From contig CAYWIM010000002.1 of assembly GCA_964458325.1 (NCBI GenBank), positions 1 through 64,000 of the forward strand: 64,000 nucleotides of DNA, read 5' to 3'. This DNA comes from JAGMXM01 sp964458325. GTDB lineage: Bacteria; Verrucomicrobiota; Verrucomicrobiia; Limisphaerales; UBA1319. The notes under the pieces were generated by a model, which was not told where the DNA came from, did not search any database, and saw only the letters and a list, made by a program, of their open reading frames with translations. The position numbers and the translations under genes are program-made. Below, piece after piece: positions 8,267 through 17,318 of this stretch. Within the stretch, counting starts at the first letter, position 1. Each line of letters starts with the position of its first letter.

Positions 8267-10117
8267 TCAGGGATTGGCCGATGCCTGGTAGCACACAAAG
8301 GACGTTGCCGGCAGTTCGAGCCGGGCGCGTCCCGGGGATGAAATGCCCGCCGGCGCCATCGCGCCTGGGCCGCCCCATCGCGCGTCGGCCGAGTCGATTC
8401 GCTTGTTCCAGCGAGCGGGCGGCAGAGGCAAGTCCAGCGCGCAGGGCCCGTCGGCAAAGTGGAAAAGGAGCACGACCTCGTCCGCGCCGCTCCGCTGGCG
8501 GACCATCAGAACCCTATCCATTTCAAAGGCGGTGGTCTCGATGGATTCCTTCTCCGCGCAGGCCATCGCGGGAGCGCTCCTGCGCAAAGCAAGCAGTTCG
8601 CGGCAGAATTCGCGCAGCGTCCGGTGCCGGCCCTTCTCGGCAAGGGTCCGATCGAGTTTGCAGCGCTGGAAGGTGGCTTGGTCCTGCGGATCGGGCATCT
8701 CCCCCTGCCAGGCAAAAGAGGCGAACTCGTCGCGCCGCCCCTCGCGGACCGCATCGATGAGCGCCGGATCCGTGTGGCTGACAAAATACTGGAATGGCGC
8801 GGTCTCACCGTACTCCTCGCCCATGAAAAGCAGCGGGATGAACGGCGACAGCAGCACCGCGCCGGCGGCGAGCTTCTGCTGTTCAAACGCAAGGATTGCG
8901 CTCAGCCGTTCCCCCAGCATCCGGTTGCCGATCTGGTCGTGGTTCTGGCTGCAGACGACGAATTGCCAGGGGGGATTCAGGCGCGGGCTGCTGCCATGGC
9001 GGCGCCGCCGGCAGGAGGAGTGTTGGCCCGTGTAAGCGTATCCCTCTCGCCACACCTTGGCGAGCAGGCCGACGCCCCCGTAATCGGCGTAGTATCCGCC
9101 CGTTTCCCCTGTCAACAGCACGTGCAAGGAGTGATGGAAATCGTCGCTCCACTGGGCATCCAGCCCATACCCGCCCAGCGATCGGGGGAGGATATGGGCC
9201 GCCATGTTCATATCGCTCTCCGCGATCAGATAGCAGCGGCGGTTCAACGCTTCGGCCTGGCGATGAAAGGCATCGGCCAGCTCCTCGAGGAACGGCACGG
9301 CGGAGAAATCGCGGATCGCATGCACCGCGTCCAGGCGCAGCGCATCGATGTGGCACTCGGTCTGCCAGCAGATCGCATTCTCGATGAAAAACTGGCGGAC
9401 TTTGTCGCTGTCGGGCCCATCAAAGTTGAGCGCCGGCCCCCACGGCGTGCGGTAGCGATCCGTGAAGTAGGGCGCAAACTCGCCAAAGCAGTTGCCTTCC
9501 GGACCCAGGTGGTTATAGACCACATCGAGGACCACTGCCAGGCCCTGCTGGTGCGCAGCGTTCACCAGGCGCTTCAGCCCCGCACCGCCACCGTATGAGT
9601 TCTGCACGGCGAATGGGAAGACGCCGTCATAGCCCCAGTTGCGCGACCCGGGAAACTGGGCCACAGGCATCAGCTCCAGGGCGGTGATGCCCAGCTCCTT
9701 GATCTCCGAAAGGCGAGCGACGACCGCGTCGAAGGTCCCTTCCCGGCTGAACGCGCCCACGTGCAGTTCATAGAGAACATAGTCTCGCAAAGGCAGCCCG
9801 TGCCATGCTGCATCCGTCCATTCAAATCCGGCTTCCGCGACCTGCGAAGGCCCATGCACGCCCTCCGGCTGCGACCTCGAGGCGGGGTCGGGCCGATCCA
9901 GTTTGCCATCGAGGCGATAGAGGTAGCGGCATCCCGGCGCAACGCCCTCGACCACGGCGGAATGGAAGCCATGCTGATCTCTGCTCATGCGAGCCCGGCG
10001 CTGCTCCGGCTCGAGCAGACACACCTCCACGGCTCGCGCCTGGGGCGCCCAGAGCCGGAAGGCGCAACGGTCCGCGCCCAGCGGGATGGCGCCCAAAGAG
10101 AGTTCGAATCGATTCAT
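8267..10117 (-). CDS. treZ: Malto-oligosyltrehalose trehalohydrolase
   Basis: This 616-residue GH13 enzyme cleaves trehalose from maltooligosyl-trehalose made by TreY. An N-terminal CBM48-type beta domain (FRLWAPQARAVEVCL) precedes the barrel. Catalytic blocks are DVVYNHLGPEGNCF (I), ALRLDAVHAIRD with the nucleophile (II), YLIAESDMN with the acid/base Glu (III) and SQNHDQIGNR (IV). The ATG at 10117 overlaps the malQ stop as ATGA and fixes the start; the in-frame extension upstream of it has no family similarity. Translational coupling to malQ and the 6-bp gap to the GH57 gene place it in the middle of a single alpha-glucan/trehalose operon. Confidence 0.95.
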   Translation of the reverse strand: MNRFELSLGAIPLGADRCAFRLWAPQARAVEVCLLEPEQRRARMSRDQHGFHSAVVEGVAPGCRYLYRLDGKLDRPDPASRSQPEGVHGPSQVAEAGFEWTDAAWHGLPLRDYVLYELHVGAFSREGTFDAVVARLSEIKELGITALELMPVAQFPGSRNWGYDGVFPFAVQNSYGGGAGLKRLVNAAHQQGLAVVLDVVYNHLGPEGNCFGEFAPYFTDRYRTPWGPALNFDGPDSDKVRQFFIENAICWQTECHIDALRLDAVHAIRDFSAVPFLEELADAFHRQAEALNRRCYLIAESDMNMAAHILPRSLGGYGLDAQWSDDFHHSLHVLLTGETGGYYADYGGVGLLAKVWREGYAYTGQHSSCRRRRHGSSPRLNPPWQFVVCSQNHDQIGNRMLGERLSAILAFEQQKLAAGAVLLSPFIPLLFMGEEYGETAPFQYFVSHTDPALIDAVREGRRDEFASFAWQGEMPDPQDQATFQRCKLDRTLAEKGRHRTLREFCRELLALRRSAPAMACAEKESIETTAFEMDRVLMVRQRSGADEVVLLFHFADGPCALDLPLPPARWNKRIDSADARWGGPGAMAPAGISSPGRARLELPATSFVCYQASANP

Positions 10118-12252
10118 ATCAAGGCGTCTCCATGGCTGCGCGTCCGGGCGCGGCGCATATTTTCGAGCATCGCAAGACCCTTTCGCCACCGACTCAACTG
10201 CTCAAGGCCGAGCTGCGTCTTGCGCCGCCAGTTAACCCGCTCGATGGTGGTTCCCGGCGTGTTTTGCGGCGCAGTTTCCAGCCATAGGTCTTCCAGGTTC
10301 AGCAAGATCCAGCGGGCCGCGCTTGCGCCCAGGTGCTCCACCAGGGCCCCCATGGCGGTTCCGGCATCGGCCTGGCCGCGCTGGATCCGACCGTCCGCCA
10401 CCAACTGGTGAATGATGGCCCGGCGCACCCGATCTCTCCAACGATAATCCCGGGCCAGATCGGCGCGTTGGATGAGGCCCAAATCGCATCGGTCCGCAAT
10501 GTCGAGGGCTTCCCAAAACGCAGCGAACATGGGCATGTCGTGGGTGTTGAGGCTGGCGACGACATCCGCCGGAATTGGCCGCAGGGCGCGATGCGGCCAC
10601 GGCCGGGCTTCGCACTGCGCGACAAACATCCCGGCGATGCCATGGCGCCTCAGGCCGCGATTCACCTCCGGCGGCACCGTGCCCAGGTTTTCTCCGACGA
10701 TGACGGCCTGGTGGCGGTGAGATTCGATGCTCAGCATCGCATAGAAATCCTCCGAGGGATAGGTGACATAGACACCCTGGCCAGGCGCAAAACCGCGCGG
10801 CACCCAGTAGAGCCGGTGCAGACCCATCACGTGGTCAATGCGCAGCATCCGGGCGTGCCGCAGGTGATGGCGAAGATAGGCGCGGATGTAGGCGTGTCCT
10901 TGGTCCCGGCTGCGTTGCGGATGGATCGGCGCGAAGCCCCAGTCCTGGCCTTGCGTGAACATCGGGTCGGGCGGGGCGCCGCCCGATGCCTCCTGCGCGA
11001 ACAAGCGCGGGTGGCGCCAGACATCGTAGCCGTCGCGGTGAACACCTAATGGCATATCCAGATACAGGTCCACGCCGGACTGCCGTGCACGGTCGGAGAG
11101 CTGCTCCATCTGCTCGTGCGCCAGCCACTGAACGTACTGGTGGTATTGCTGAAGCGAAGGCCGGCAGTCTGCCTCCCGCAAATTGCCCCCCCGCATCCGG
11201 GCGGGCCAGCGCGTCCAGGGCTCGCCCCGCTCCTCATGCACCGCGCGAAACCGCGCGTAGTCGGCCGCATCGGGGTGCGAGCGCTGAAATCGATCGAACT
11301 CGCATCGCCGTGCGGATGGCTGCGAAAAGAAGGACCGGCTCAGGGCTTCCAGCGCCTGCCGTTTCAGCGCCATCTGCGCGCGGTAATCCACGAGATGCGC
11401 TCGCTGCAAATGCCGCCGCCGCTCTTGAAAGGCGGAGGAGCGCAGCAGCCGCCGGGCGGCTGCACATGACTGGAGCTCGGGGACGCGTTCGAGATCGAGG
11501 TAAAACTCGTTCCAGAACAGCCGGCTGACCGGCGAGTAGGGGCTCGGCTCGCACGGCTGATCCAGAAACGCCGGCAACAGGGGCAACGTGCCGGCGAACC
11601 GACCGCCTTGGCTGCCCACCCATGCGACGAGCTCCGACAGGTCGCTGAGATCGCCCGCTCCCCAGCTGCGCTTCGAGTGCAAGGCGTAAAGCGGGACAAA
11701 CAAGCCCCAGCTTCCTTGCGCGGATGGCGCCTGAAAACAGCGGGGCGGGGCGCGGAACAGATGCGTCTCGAAACGGCCCTGCCCCCACTCGATCCCCACA
11801 TGGTGGCACCCCACCGGCAAGCCCGGCGGCAGGGGCACTCGTCGGACAACCCGGCCGCAGCCATCCGCTCGCGGCGCGCGTTCCGGAGGGAGATGATCGA
11901 GGCGGATTTCCGTGCGACGAACCTCGCCCGTCTCCAGCCGCCATTCACAGCGGAGCGCCCCCCGCAAGGCCCCGTCGGGCAGCCGCAGGGCAACGCCCGT
12001 CCGTCCGCCCAACCAGGAGACCTGGACGGGCTCCAGCGCGCGCAGCGCGATGCGGCGCCGGGCCTCGCGCAGCGCCTCCGGCACATCGGACATGCGGCGG
12101 GCCGGCGCGCCCAGCGCCCGCAAAACCGCCAGGAGCGCTTCAGCCGGCGCGATCTGCCGGCGCCCGGACGCATCGATGTAGCTGGTCTGGACGCCGTAAC
12201 AACGCGCGAGTTGCCGCAAGGCGGGGCAGACCGGATTCGAGGAGGCGCTCAT
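10114..12252 (-). CDS. malQ: 4-alpha-glucanotransferase (amylomaltase)
   Basis: The 712-residue GH77 enzyme transfers alpha-1,4-glucan segments between chains and releases glucose. The N-terminal part resembles the MalQ N-terminal domains (roughly residues 1-130), as in the long E. coli-type enzymes. The catalytic blocks are DMPLGVHRDGYDVWRHP, LRIDHVMGLHRLYWVPRG with the nucleophilic Asp, VGENLGTVPPEV with the acid/base Glu, and SLNTHDMPMFAAFW. The chosen start is the ATG at 12252; an upstream TTG at 12312 would overlap treS by 35 bp and adds non-homologous sequence. In this operon MalQ would lengthen maltodextrins into the longer chains that TreY prefers, and recycle the short ends. Confidence 0.93.
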   Translation of the reverse strand: MSASSNPVCPALRQLARCYGVQTSYIDASGRRQIAPAEALLAVLRALGAPARRMSDVPEALREARRRIALRALEPVQVSWLGGRTGVALRLPDGALRGALRCEWRLETGEVRRTEIRLDHLPPERAPRADGCGRVVRRVPLPPGLPVGCHHVGIEWGQGRFETHLFRAPPRCFQAPSAQGSWGLFVPLYALHSKRSWGAGDLSDLSELVAWVGSQGGRFAGTLPLLPAFLDQPCEPSPYSPVSRLFWNEFYLDLERVPELQSCAAARRLLRSSAFQERRRHLQRAHLVDYRAQMALKRQALEALSRSFFSQPSARRCEFDRFQRSHPDAADYARFRAVHEERGEPWTRWPARMRGGNLREADCRPSLQQYHQYVQWLAHEQMEQLSDRARQSGVDLYLDMPLGVHRDGYDVWRHPRLFAQEASGGAPPDPMFTQGQDWGFAPIHPQRSRDQGHAYIRAYLRHHLRHARMLRIDHVMGLHRLYWVPRGFAPGQGVYVTYPSEDFYAMLSIESHRHQAVIVGENLGTVPPEVNRGLRRHGIAGMFVAQCEARPWPHRALRPIPADVVASLNTHDMPMFAAFWEALDIADRCDLGLIQRADLARDYRWRDRVRRAIIHQLVADGRIQRGQADAGTAMGALVEHLGASAARWILLNLEDLWLETAPQNTPGTTIERVNWRRKTQLGLEQLSRWRKGLAMLENMRRARTRSHGDALI

Positions 12253-12277
12253 CGTTGTTGGGTTCGGCTTGCGATCA

Positions 12278-15200
12278 TCATCCGGGCGAGCGGGAAAGGT
12301 CCGCGCCTGCAAGGTGCAGAATGCTTTGGAGAGGGATCGTGAGCCAGGACGGCCGGCTCATCTCCTGGCCGAGCTCGAGCATGGCTTGGTTGAGCAGGTA
12401 GGCTCGCAACATGATCTGCAGATCCTCCGGCGCCGCCGGCAACATCTCGGATGCACCTGGCGTCTGGAGATAGCCTTGCAGAAAGCTGGCGCTCACGGAT
12501 TGATTCCAGAACCGCGCCCAGGGCTCGAAGGCGGCGATGTTTTCCGGCGGAAGGCTGCCGCGCTCGACTTGCTGGAGCAACCCCCCGTGCGCCGCGCGAT
12601 CGAACGAGCGAATCATGCCCGCCAGATCCCGGAGCGGCGAACGCTTGATGCGCCTCCCGCTCATCGCCGCCGATGGATCGCCCCCGAGGCCCAGGATCAT
12701 GAAGTCTCTCCCGTTCCATAACACCTGGCCCAGATGATAGTCTCCGTGGATGCGAATGCGCTGGGCGCGGATGGGGCCCTCGAAAAGCCGGCGATAGCGA
12801 TCGATGATCGCGTTTTGGAGGGCGAGCACCCCCTCGGCCATCGGGAAGATTTCAGCCGGCAGCGCGGGGAACCGCTTCCGCAGCATCCGGAGATTCTCGA
12901 CGGCGGTATTGCGCATCGAGTGGAACAGACTGCGCGCATAATGCGGCGTGAATGGCTCGGGAGCGAATCGGCCGTCCTCGGTGTCGGACGCCAGGATCCG
13001 ATGGAGATCAGCGGTCCGCTCTCCAAGCATGCGCGCATATTCGAGGAACGTCCCAATCAGCTCCCGAACCGGCGGCATCATCTCCTGAGTCGATGTCGCC
13101 AGCCAATCGTCGCCGAGATCCGGCGGCGCATCGCCTTTGGCGCTGAGGGCGCCCGCCCGGTCGTAATAGCGTCCCAGCGCGTCCACCGCCAGGGTCCAGG
13201 CGTCCTTCGCGTTCGGGATATGGCCCGAGAGGATCGCCAGACTGATGGATGGGTTGTCCGGCCTCTCGCATTCCAGCGTGCCCGCCAGCGGCGGAACAAA
13301 GGGCGCCTCGCGGGCTGCAAGAAAACGTCCGATCTCAATCTCGGGGTGCAGACCGATGTCGAGGCGCCGGAACCACTTCATCACCACCTTGTCACCGTAG
13401 AGCACGCAGGAACTCGATTGGCTGGCCTCGCCAAGGGATGGCGCGAGGATGCGGCCATCCTCCAGAAGGCCTCCCAGCAGCGGCGTGCACGAGCCGGCCG
13501 CAGTGCATTGCCTGCCCTTGCAGGCGAAGCGGCCGGCGACCATATCCAGCAAGGCCTGGCAAAATCCAGGACTCGCCAAGGCATCATAAAGGACCCCTTC
13601 AACCCCGCCTTCCACGTGAAGATCGGCGATGGCCAAATCGAGCGGCCGCGCGCGGAGCAGCGCCGCCTCGGCGCCGGCCGCGAAGGCCATCGGCATCGAG
13701 TACAGCTCCGGATCGCCGTGCACATAGTCCACCTGCACCATCGTGAGAAAAGCGGTCTTGCCGCCTTCGATCGGCACTGGAATCCGCTCCCTGATTGTCA
13801 TCTGCTTGATGGTCTTGGCCGGGCCGCCAAACCAGCGCTGGCGGCGGATGTAGTCCGAAAGCAAAGGCTCCAAAGCCGCCCACCGGTTTCCGGCGAGCAC
13901 GTCGCGCCATTCGCCGGCCACGGTCACCGCCGGCCGCGCCGTTCCCGAAGGCGCCTCGTCTGTCGATGGCACAACCTTGCTCTCCAGCGAGAACCAATAA
14001 AAGCTGTGGGGGCCAATCGTCAGCGCATAGGGCTTCCGGGTGATGGATGGGAAATCGGTGCGGCCGAACAGCTCCACGGGGACTCTTCCGCAGAAAGCCG
14101 ACAGGTCCAGCTCGACTGGCTGCGCAAAGCGCGACAGGTTCGCTACCACGAGCAGCGTCTCCTCATCGTCGCGGAGGAGATAGCTGAGGATGCTCTGGTT
14201 CTCCGGGTGGAGGAACTCGCACCGGCCCTCCCCCAGAGCGCGCCATTTCTTTCGGAGCGCCAGCAAACGCCGCATCCACCACAGGAGCGAATGCGGATTG
14301 CCGAGCTGTCCCTCCACGTTAACCGCCTCGTAGTGGTATTCGGGATCGTAGATGATGGGGAGGTACAGCGCCTGAGGGTTCGCCCGCGAGAAGCCGGCGT
14401 TCTTGTCGGAGCTCCATTGCATCGGTGTCCGCACGCCGTTTCGATCGCCCAAAAAGATGTTGTCTCCCATGCCGATTTCGTCCCCGTAATAGAGGACCGG
14501 GGTGCCCGGCAGGGAGAACAGGAGGGCGTTGAGCAGCTCGATGCGCCTGCGCTCGTTGCCCAGCAGCGGCGCCAGGCGCCTGCGGATGCCCAGGTTCAGC
14601 CGCGCCTGATGGATGTGGGCATACATCCGATACATGTAATCGCGCTCCTCGTCGGTGACGGTTTCGAGGGTCAGCTCGTCGTGGTTGCGCAGGAACAAGG
14701 CCCACTGGGCGGTTTCGGGCGTGGGCGGCGTCTGTTCGAGAATGTCCACAATGGGCGTCCGGTCCTCCATCCGCAGGGCCATAAAGAGACGCGGCATGAG
14801 AGGAAAGTGGAAGGCCATGTGGCATTCATCGCCCCTGCCCTGGCCAAAGTAGCTCACGGCGTCTTCCGGCCATTGGTTGGCTTCTGCCAGCAGCATGCGA
14901 TCGCCGTATTTTTCGTCCACGTGCGCGCGGAGCTTCTTCAGCAGGGCGTGGGTCTCCGGAATGTTTTCGCAGCTCGTGCCTTCGCGCTCGTAAAGATACG
15001 CCACCGCATCCAACCGCATGCCGTCCACCCCCATGTCGAGCCAGAAGTCCAGTGCCCTGACCATTTCCTCGAAGACCTCCGGATTGTCATAGTTCAGGTC
15101 AGGTTGGTGCGAGAAGAAACGGTGCCAGTAGTAAGCGCCTGCGGTGCGGTCCCAGGTCCAATTCGATATCTCCAGGTCCTTGAAGATGATCCGGGCGCCT

Positions 15201-15649
15201 CTGTACCTGTCGGACGTGTCGCTCCAGACATAAAAATCGCGCCATCGACTGCCCGGCGGGCTGCGGCGCGCGCGCTGGAACCAGCTGTGCTGGTCGGACG
15301 TGTGGTTGAGCACCAGCTCCGTGATCACACGGAGTCCGCGCTGGTGCGCCTCTCGCAAGAACACCTCGAAATCGGCCAGCGTGCCATAGCTGGGATGGAT
15401 GCTGTAATAGTCGGCGATATCGTAGCCGTCGTCCCGCAGTGGAGACGGGTAAAACGGCAGCAGCCAAAGAGCGGTGACGCCCAGGTCTTTTAAATAGTCC
15501 AGCTTGCTCGTCAAACCCGGGAAGTCGCCGATGCCGTTGCCGTCGCTGTCGCAAAACGCGCGAACATGAAGTTCGTAGATCACGCCCGTCTTGTACCAGA
15601 ACGGATCCGGCTTCAGGCCTTCCCGGTTTGAATTCTTCGATGTCGCCAT
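12278..15649 (-). CDS. treS: Trehalose synthase fused to a maltokinase-like domain with a degenerate metal site
   Basis: The 1,123-residue protein has two parts. Residues about 15-555 form a GH13 TreS that interconverts maltose and trehalose. The visible sites are GMRLDAVAYLYERE (Asp near 214), LLAEANQWPED (Glu near 256) and FLRNHDELTLE (Asp near 324). After a short linker the rest is a maltokinase (Pep2/Mak-type) domain with an intact catalytic loop, IRIHGDYHLGQVLWNG. The next family motif, normally DFEGEP with a metal-binding Asp, reads GLGGDP here (12674-12691), while flanking family sequence (RRIKRSPLRDLAGMIRSF) is well kept. The kinase part may therefore be inactive or altered. The start is the ATG at 15649; an extension to 15679 is unlike the family. 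This is the first gene of the trehalose operon, so its promoter should lie in 15650-15908. Confidence 0.93.
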   Translation of the reverse strand: MATSKNSNREGLKPDPFWYKTGVIYELHVRAFCDSDGNGIGDFPGLTSKLDYLKDLGVTALWLLPFYPSPLRDDGYDIADYYSIHPSYGTLADFEVFLREAHQRGLRVITELVLNHTSDQHSWFQRARRSPPGSRWRDFYVWSDTSDRYRGARIIFKDLEISNWTWDRTAGAYYWHRFFSHQPDLNYDNPEVFEEMVRALDFWLDMGVDGMRLDAVAYLYEREGTSCENIPETHALLKKLRAHVDEKYGDRMLLAEANQWPEDAVSYFGQGRGDECHMAFHFPLMPRLFMALRMEDRTPIVDILEQTPPTPETAQWALFLRNHDELTLETVTDEERDYMYRMYAHIHQARLNLGIRRRLAPLLGNERRRIELLNALLFSLPGTPVLYYGDEIGMGDNIFLGDRNGVRTPMQWSSDKNAGFSRANPQALYLPIIYDPEYHYEAVNVEGQLGNPHSLLWWMRRLLALRKKWRALGEGRCEFLHPENQSILSYLLRDDEETLLVVANLSRFAQPVELDLSAFCGRVPVELFGRTDFPSITRKPYALTIGPHSFYWFSLESKVVPSTDEAPSGTARPAVTVAGEWRDVLAGNRWAALEPLLSDYIRRQRWFGGPAKTIKQMTIRERIPVPIEGGKTAFLTMVQVDYVHGDPELYSMPMAFAAGAEAALLRARPLDLAIADLHVEGGVEGVLYDALASPGFCQALLDMVAGRFACKGRQCTAAGSCTPLLGGLLEDGRILAPSLGEASQSSSCVLYGDKVVMKWFRRLDIGLHPEIEIGRFLAAREAPFVPPLAGTLECERPDNPSISLAILSGHIPNAKDAWTLAVDALGRYYDRAGALSAKGDAPPDLGDDWLATSTQEMMPPVRELIGTFLEYARMLGERTADLHRILASDTEDGRFAPEPFTPHYARSLFHSMRNTAVENLRMLRKRFPALPAEIFPMAEGVLALQNAIIDRYRRLFEGPIRAQRIRIHGDYHLGQVLWNGRDFMILGLGGDPSAAMSGRRIKRSPLRDLAGMIRSFDRAAHGGLLQQVERGSLPPENIAAFEPWARFWNQSVSASFLQGYLQTPGASEMLPAAPEDLQIMLRAYLLNQAMLELGQEMSRPSWLTIPLQSILHLAGADLSRSPG

Positions 15650-15908
15650 AAACAGTTCTTGCGGCCGCTGCCCGGCCATCGATCGTTCACGCGTGTCTCT
15701 CGGCTGCCATTCTTTTCCAAACGGCTGCCACCTTGAAACACCAAAAGCGCAGCCGGATCAAAAAAAATAGCATGCGCCAAGATTGCCTGAGGGCGCGCCC
15801 CCTCGGACGCCAGGGGTGAGAGGCGCGCGCCTTGAGCTGCATTCACCTCCGGCTGCGCAGCTTTGCCCCCCTGCAACCGGCAGGCGGCTTTCCTCTTTCG
15901 TGCGCCCT
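15650..15908. other. Intergenic region upstream of the trehalose operon
   Basis: A gap of 259 bp with no convincing coding frame. It should carry the treS promoter, but I see no clear -35/-10 pair. A run of eight A (eight T on the minus strand) near 15762-15770 could serve termination downstream of mgtE. A hairpin is described separately. Confidence 0.5.
15793..15828 (-). terminator. Interrupted GC-rich hairpin downstream of mgtE
   Basis: A 7-bp outer stem (15793-15799 with 15822-15828) and a 4-bp inner stem (15800-15803 with 15812-15815) lie about 80 bp beyond the mgtE stop on the minus strand. No T-tract directly follows, though a poly-T run occurs about 25 bp later. Possible transcription stop or leader structure of treS. 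Confidence 0.35.
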
Positions 15909-17237
15909 TTACAGAGGCGGGGCGAGGTGCAGCGCGATGGCCGCCAGCCCGAGGAAGAAGAAGAAGCCGCCCACATCGGTCACGGTCGTCAGGAAGATGC
16001 TCGAGGCGAGCGCCGGATCCACTCGGAGCAGCTTCAGGCCGAGCGGGATCACCACGCCGGACAGCGCGGCGGCCAACTGGTTCAGGAGCATGGCCGCTCC
16101 CGCCACCAGCCCCAGGAGGGCGCTGCCTTTCCAGAGCCAGCCGATCACGCCAACGATCAGGCCAATGGCAAGGCCGTTCACCAGGCCCAGCGTGATTTCC
16201 TTGAACAGCGCCTTGCGGCCTTCGCCCGGCGAGATCTCCCCCAGCGCCAGGTCGCGGATGATGACGGTCAGAGTCTGCATGCCGGCATTGCCGCCTTGCC
16301 CGGCGATGATGGGCAGAAACACGGCGAGCGCCGTCCACCGGGCGATCGTGCCCTCGAACAGGTTGACTACGGCGGCCGCGGCGAATGCGGTCGATAGATT
16401 GATGCAAAGCCAGGGCAGCCGCCGGCCGATCGACTTGTGCCACGGCGTGAGGGCGCGCTCCTCGCCGGACAGCCCGACCATCAACTGCATGTCCTCGGTG
16501 GCTTCCTTGCGGGCGATCGCCAGCGCGTCGCTGGCCTTGACCACCCCCGCGAGCCGGCCTTCGGCGTCGAGCACCGGAAGCCCCAGGTAGTGGTAATGCT
16601 CGAATTGCCGCGCCAGCTCCTCCTGGTCGATCTCGGCGCGCACGCACTTCACGTCCCGGTTCATGATCTCGCGCATGCGCCGCTCGGACCGGCGGAACAC
16701 CAGGTCCCGCAGGCTGACGATGCCGACCAGGCGCTGGGCCGCATCCGTAACGTATAGATAGGCCACATCCTCGGTGCGCTCCTCCTCCGCGCGCGAGCGT
16801 AGCAACTGGCGCACCTGCTCGACGGTCGTCTCTTCGTTCAGCGCAATGAAGCGATTGGACATGATGCCCCCCGCGGTGTCCTCCGGGTAGCGAAGCAGCG
16901 CGCGGATGCTCGAGGCGTTCTCAGGAGGCAGCGCGGCCAGGGTATCGCGACGCATGGCCGGCGCAAGCTCCTGAACAATGTCGGCCGCCTTAGGCGCGGC
17001 CGCGTGCCGCAACAGGCCGGCCAGCGCTCCGGGCGCCAGATCGGAAACCAGCTCCCGCACTTTATCCGGCTCGACCTCGGCCAGCGCCGCGCCGGCCTTC
17101 TCCGGCGGGAGCGCCCGGAGCACCACGCGCGCCTCCTCGTTCGATAGCCGCTGCAGATGGTCCGCCAGGTCGGCCGCATGCCAGCCGAGATACTCGTCGT
17201 GAGACACGGAGGATTGCATATCGGAGCTCAATGTCAT
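15909..17237 (-). CDS. mgtE: MgtE family magnesium transporter
   Basis: The 442-residue protein has the full MgtE order. A superhelical N-domain with repeated Leu-rich helices occupies about residues 15-130. A pair of CBS domains follows at about 135-260 (TAGGIMSNRFIALNEETTVEQV, then REIMNRDVKCVRAEI). The C-terminal part has five membrane helices. The pore and selectivity segments FLPIIAGQGGNAGMQTLTV and DPALASSIFLTTVTDVGGFF are intact. The family imports Mg2+ through the inner membrane, and the N and CBS domains act as the magnesium sensor. It lies 81 bp downstream of the GNAT-nitrilase gene on the same strand and may share its transcript. Confidence 0.95.
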   Translation of the reverse strand: MTLSSDMQSSVSHDEYLGWHAADLADHLQRLSNEEARVVLRALPPEKAGAALAEVEPDKVRELVSDLAPGALAGLLRHAAAPKAADIVQELAPAMRRDTLAALPPENASSIRALLRYPEDTAGGIMSNRFIALNEETTVEQVRQLLRSRAEEERTEDVAYLYVTDAAQRLVGIVSLRDLVFRRSERRMREIMNRDVKCVRAEIDQEELARQFEHYHYLGLPVLDAEGRLAGVVKASDALAIARKEATEDMQLMVGLSGEERALTPWHKSIGRRLPWLCINLSTAFAAAAVVNLFEGTIARWTALAVFLPIIAGQGGNAGMQTLTVIIRDLALGEISPGEGRKALFKEITLGLVNGLAIGLIVGVIGWLWKGSALLGLVAGAAMLLNQLAAALSGVVIPLGLKLLRVDPALASSIFLTTVTDVGGFFFFLGLAAIALHLAPPL

Positions 17238-17318
17238 GGTTCTGCTGTGGTCACCAGGCAGGAGGTTGTCATCGGCGGCGCGGGTGCCGGGGGGGCATGC
17301 TTGGCCCCGGCGGGCGGC

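Noticed and set aside
3987..8341. Two long plus-strand frames (3987-5957 and 6233-8341)
   Set aside because: They lie opposite treY and the GH57 gene, both with intact catalytic motifs, and show no domain of their own.
12734..15493. A 919-codon open frame on the plus strand opposite treS
   Set aside because: It is antisense to a gene with complete catalytic motifs, its translation is low in complexity and has no recognisable domain; long antisense frames are expected in GC-rich coding DNA.
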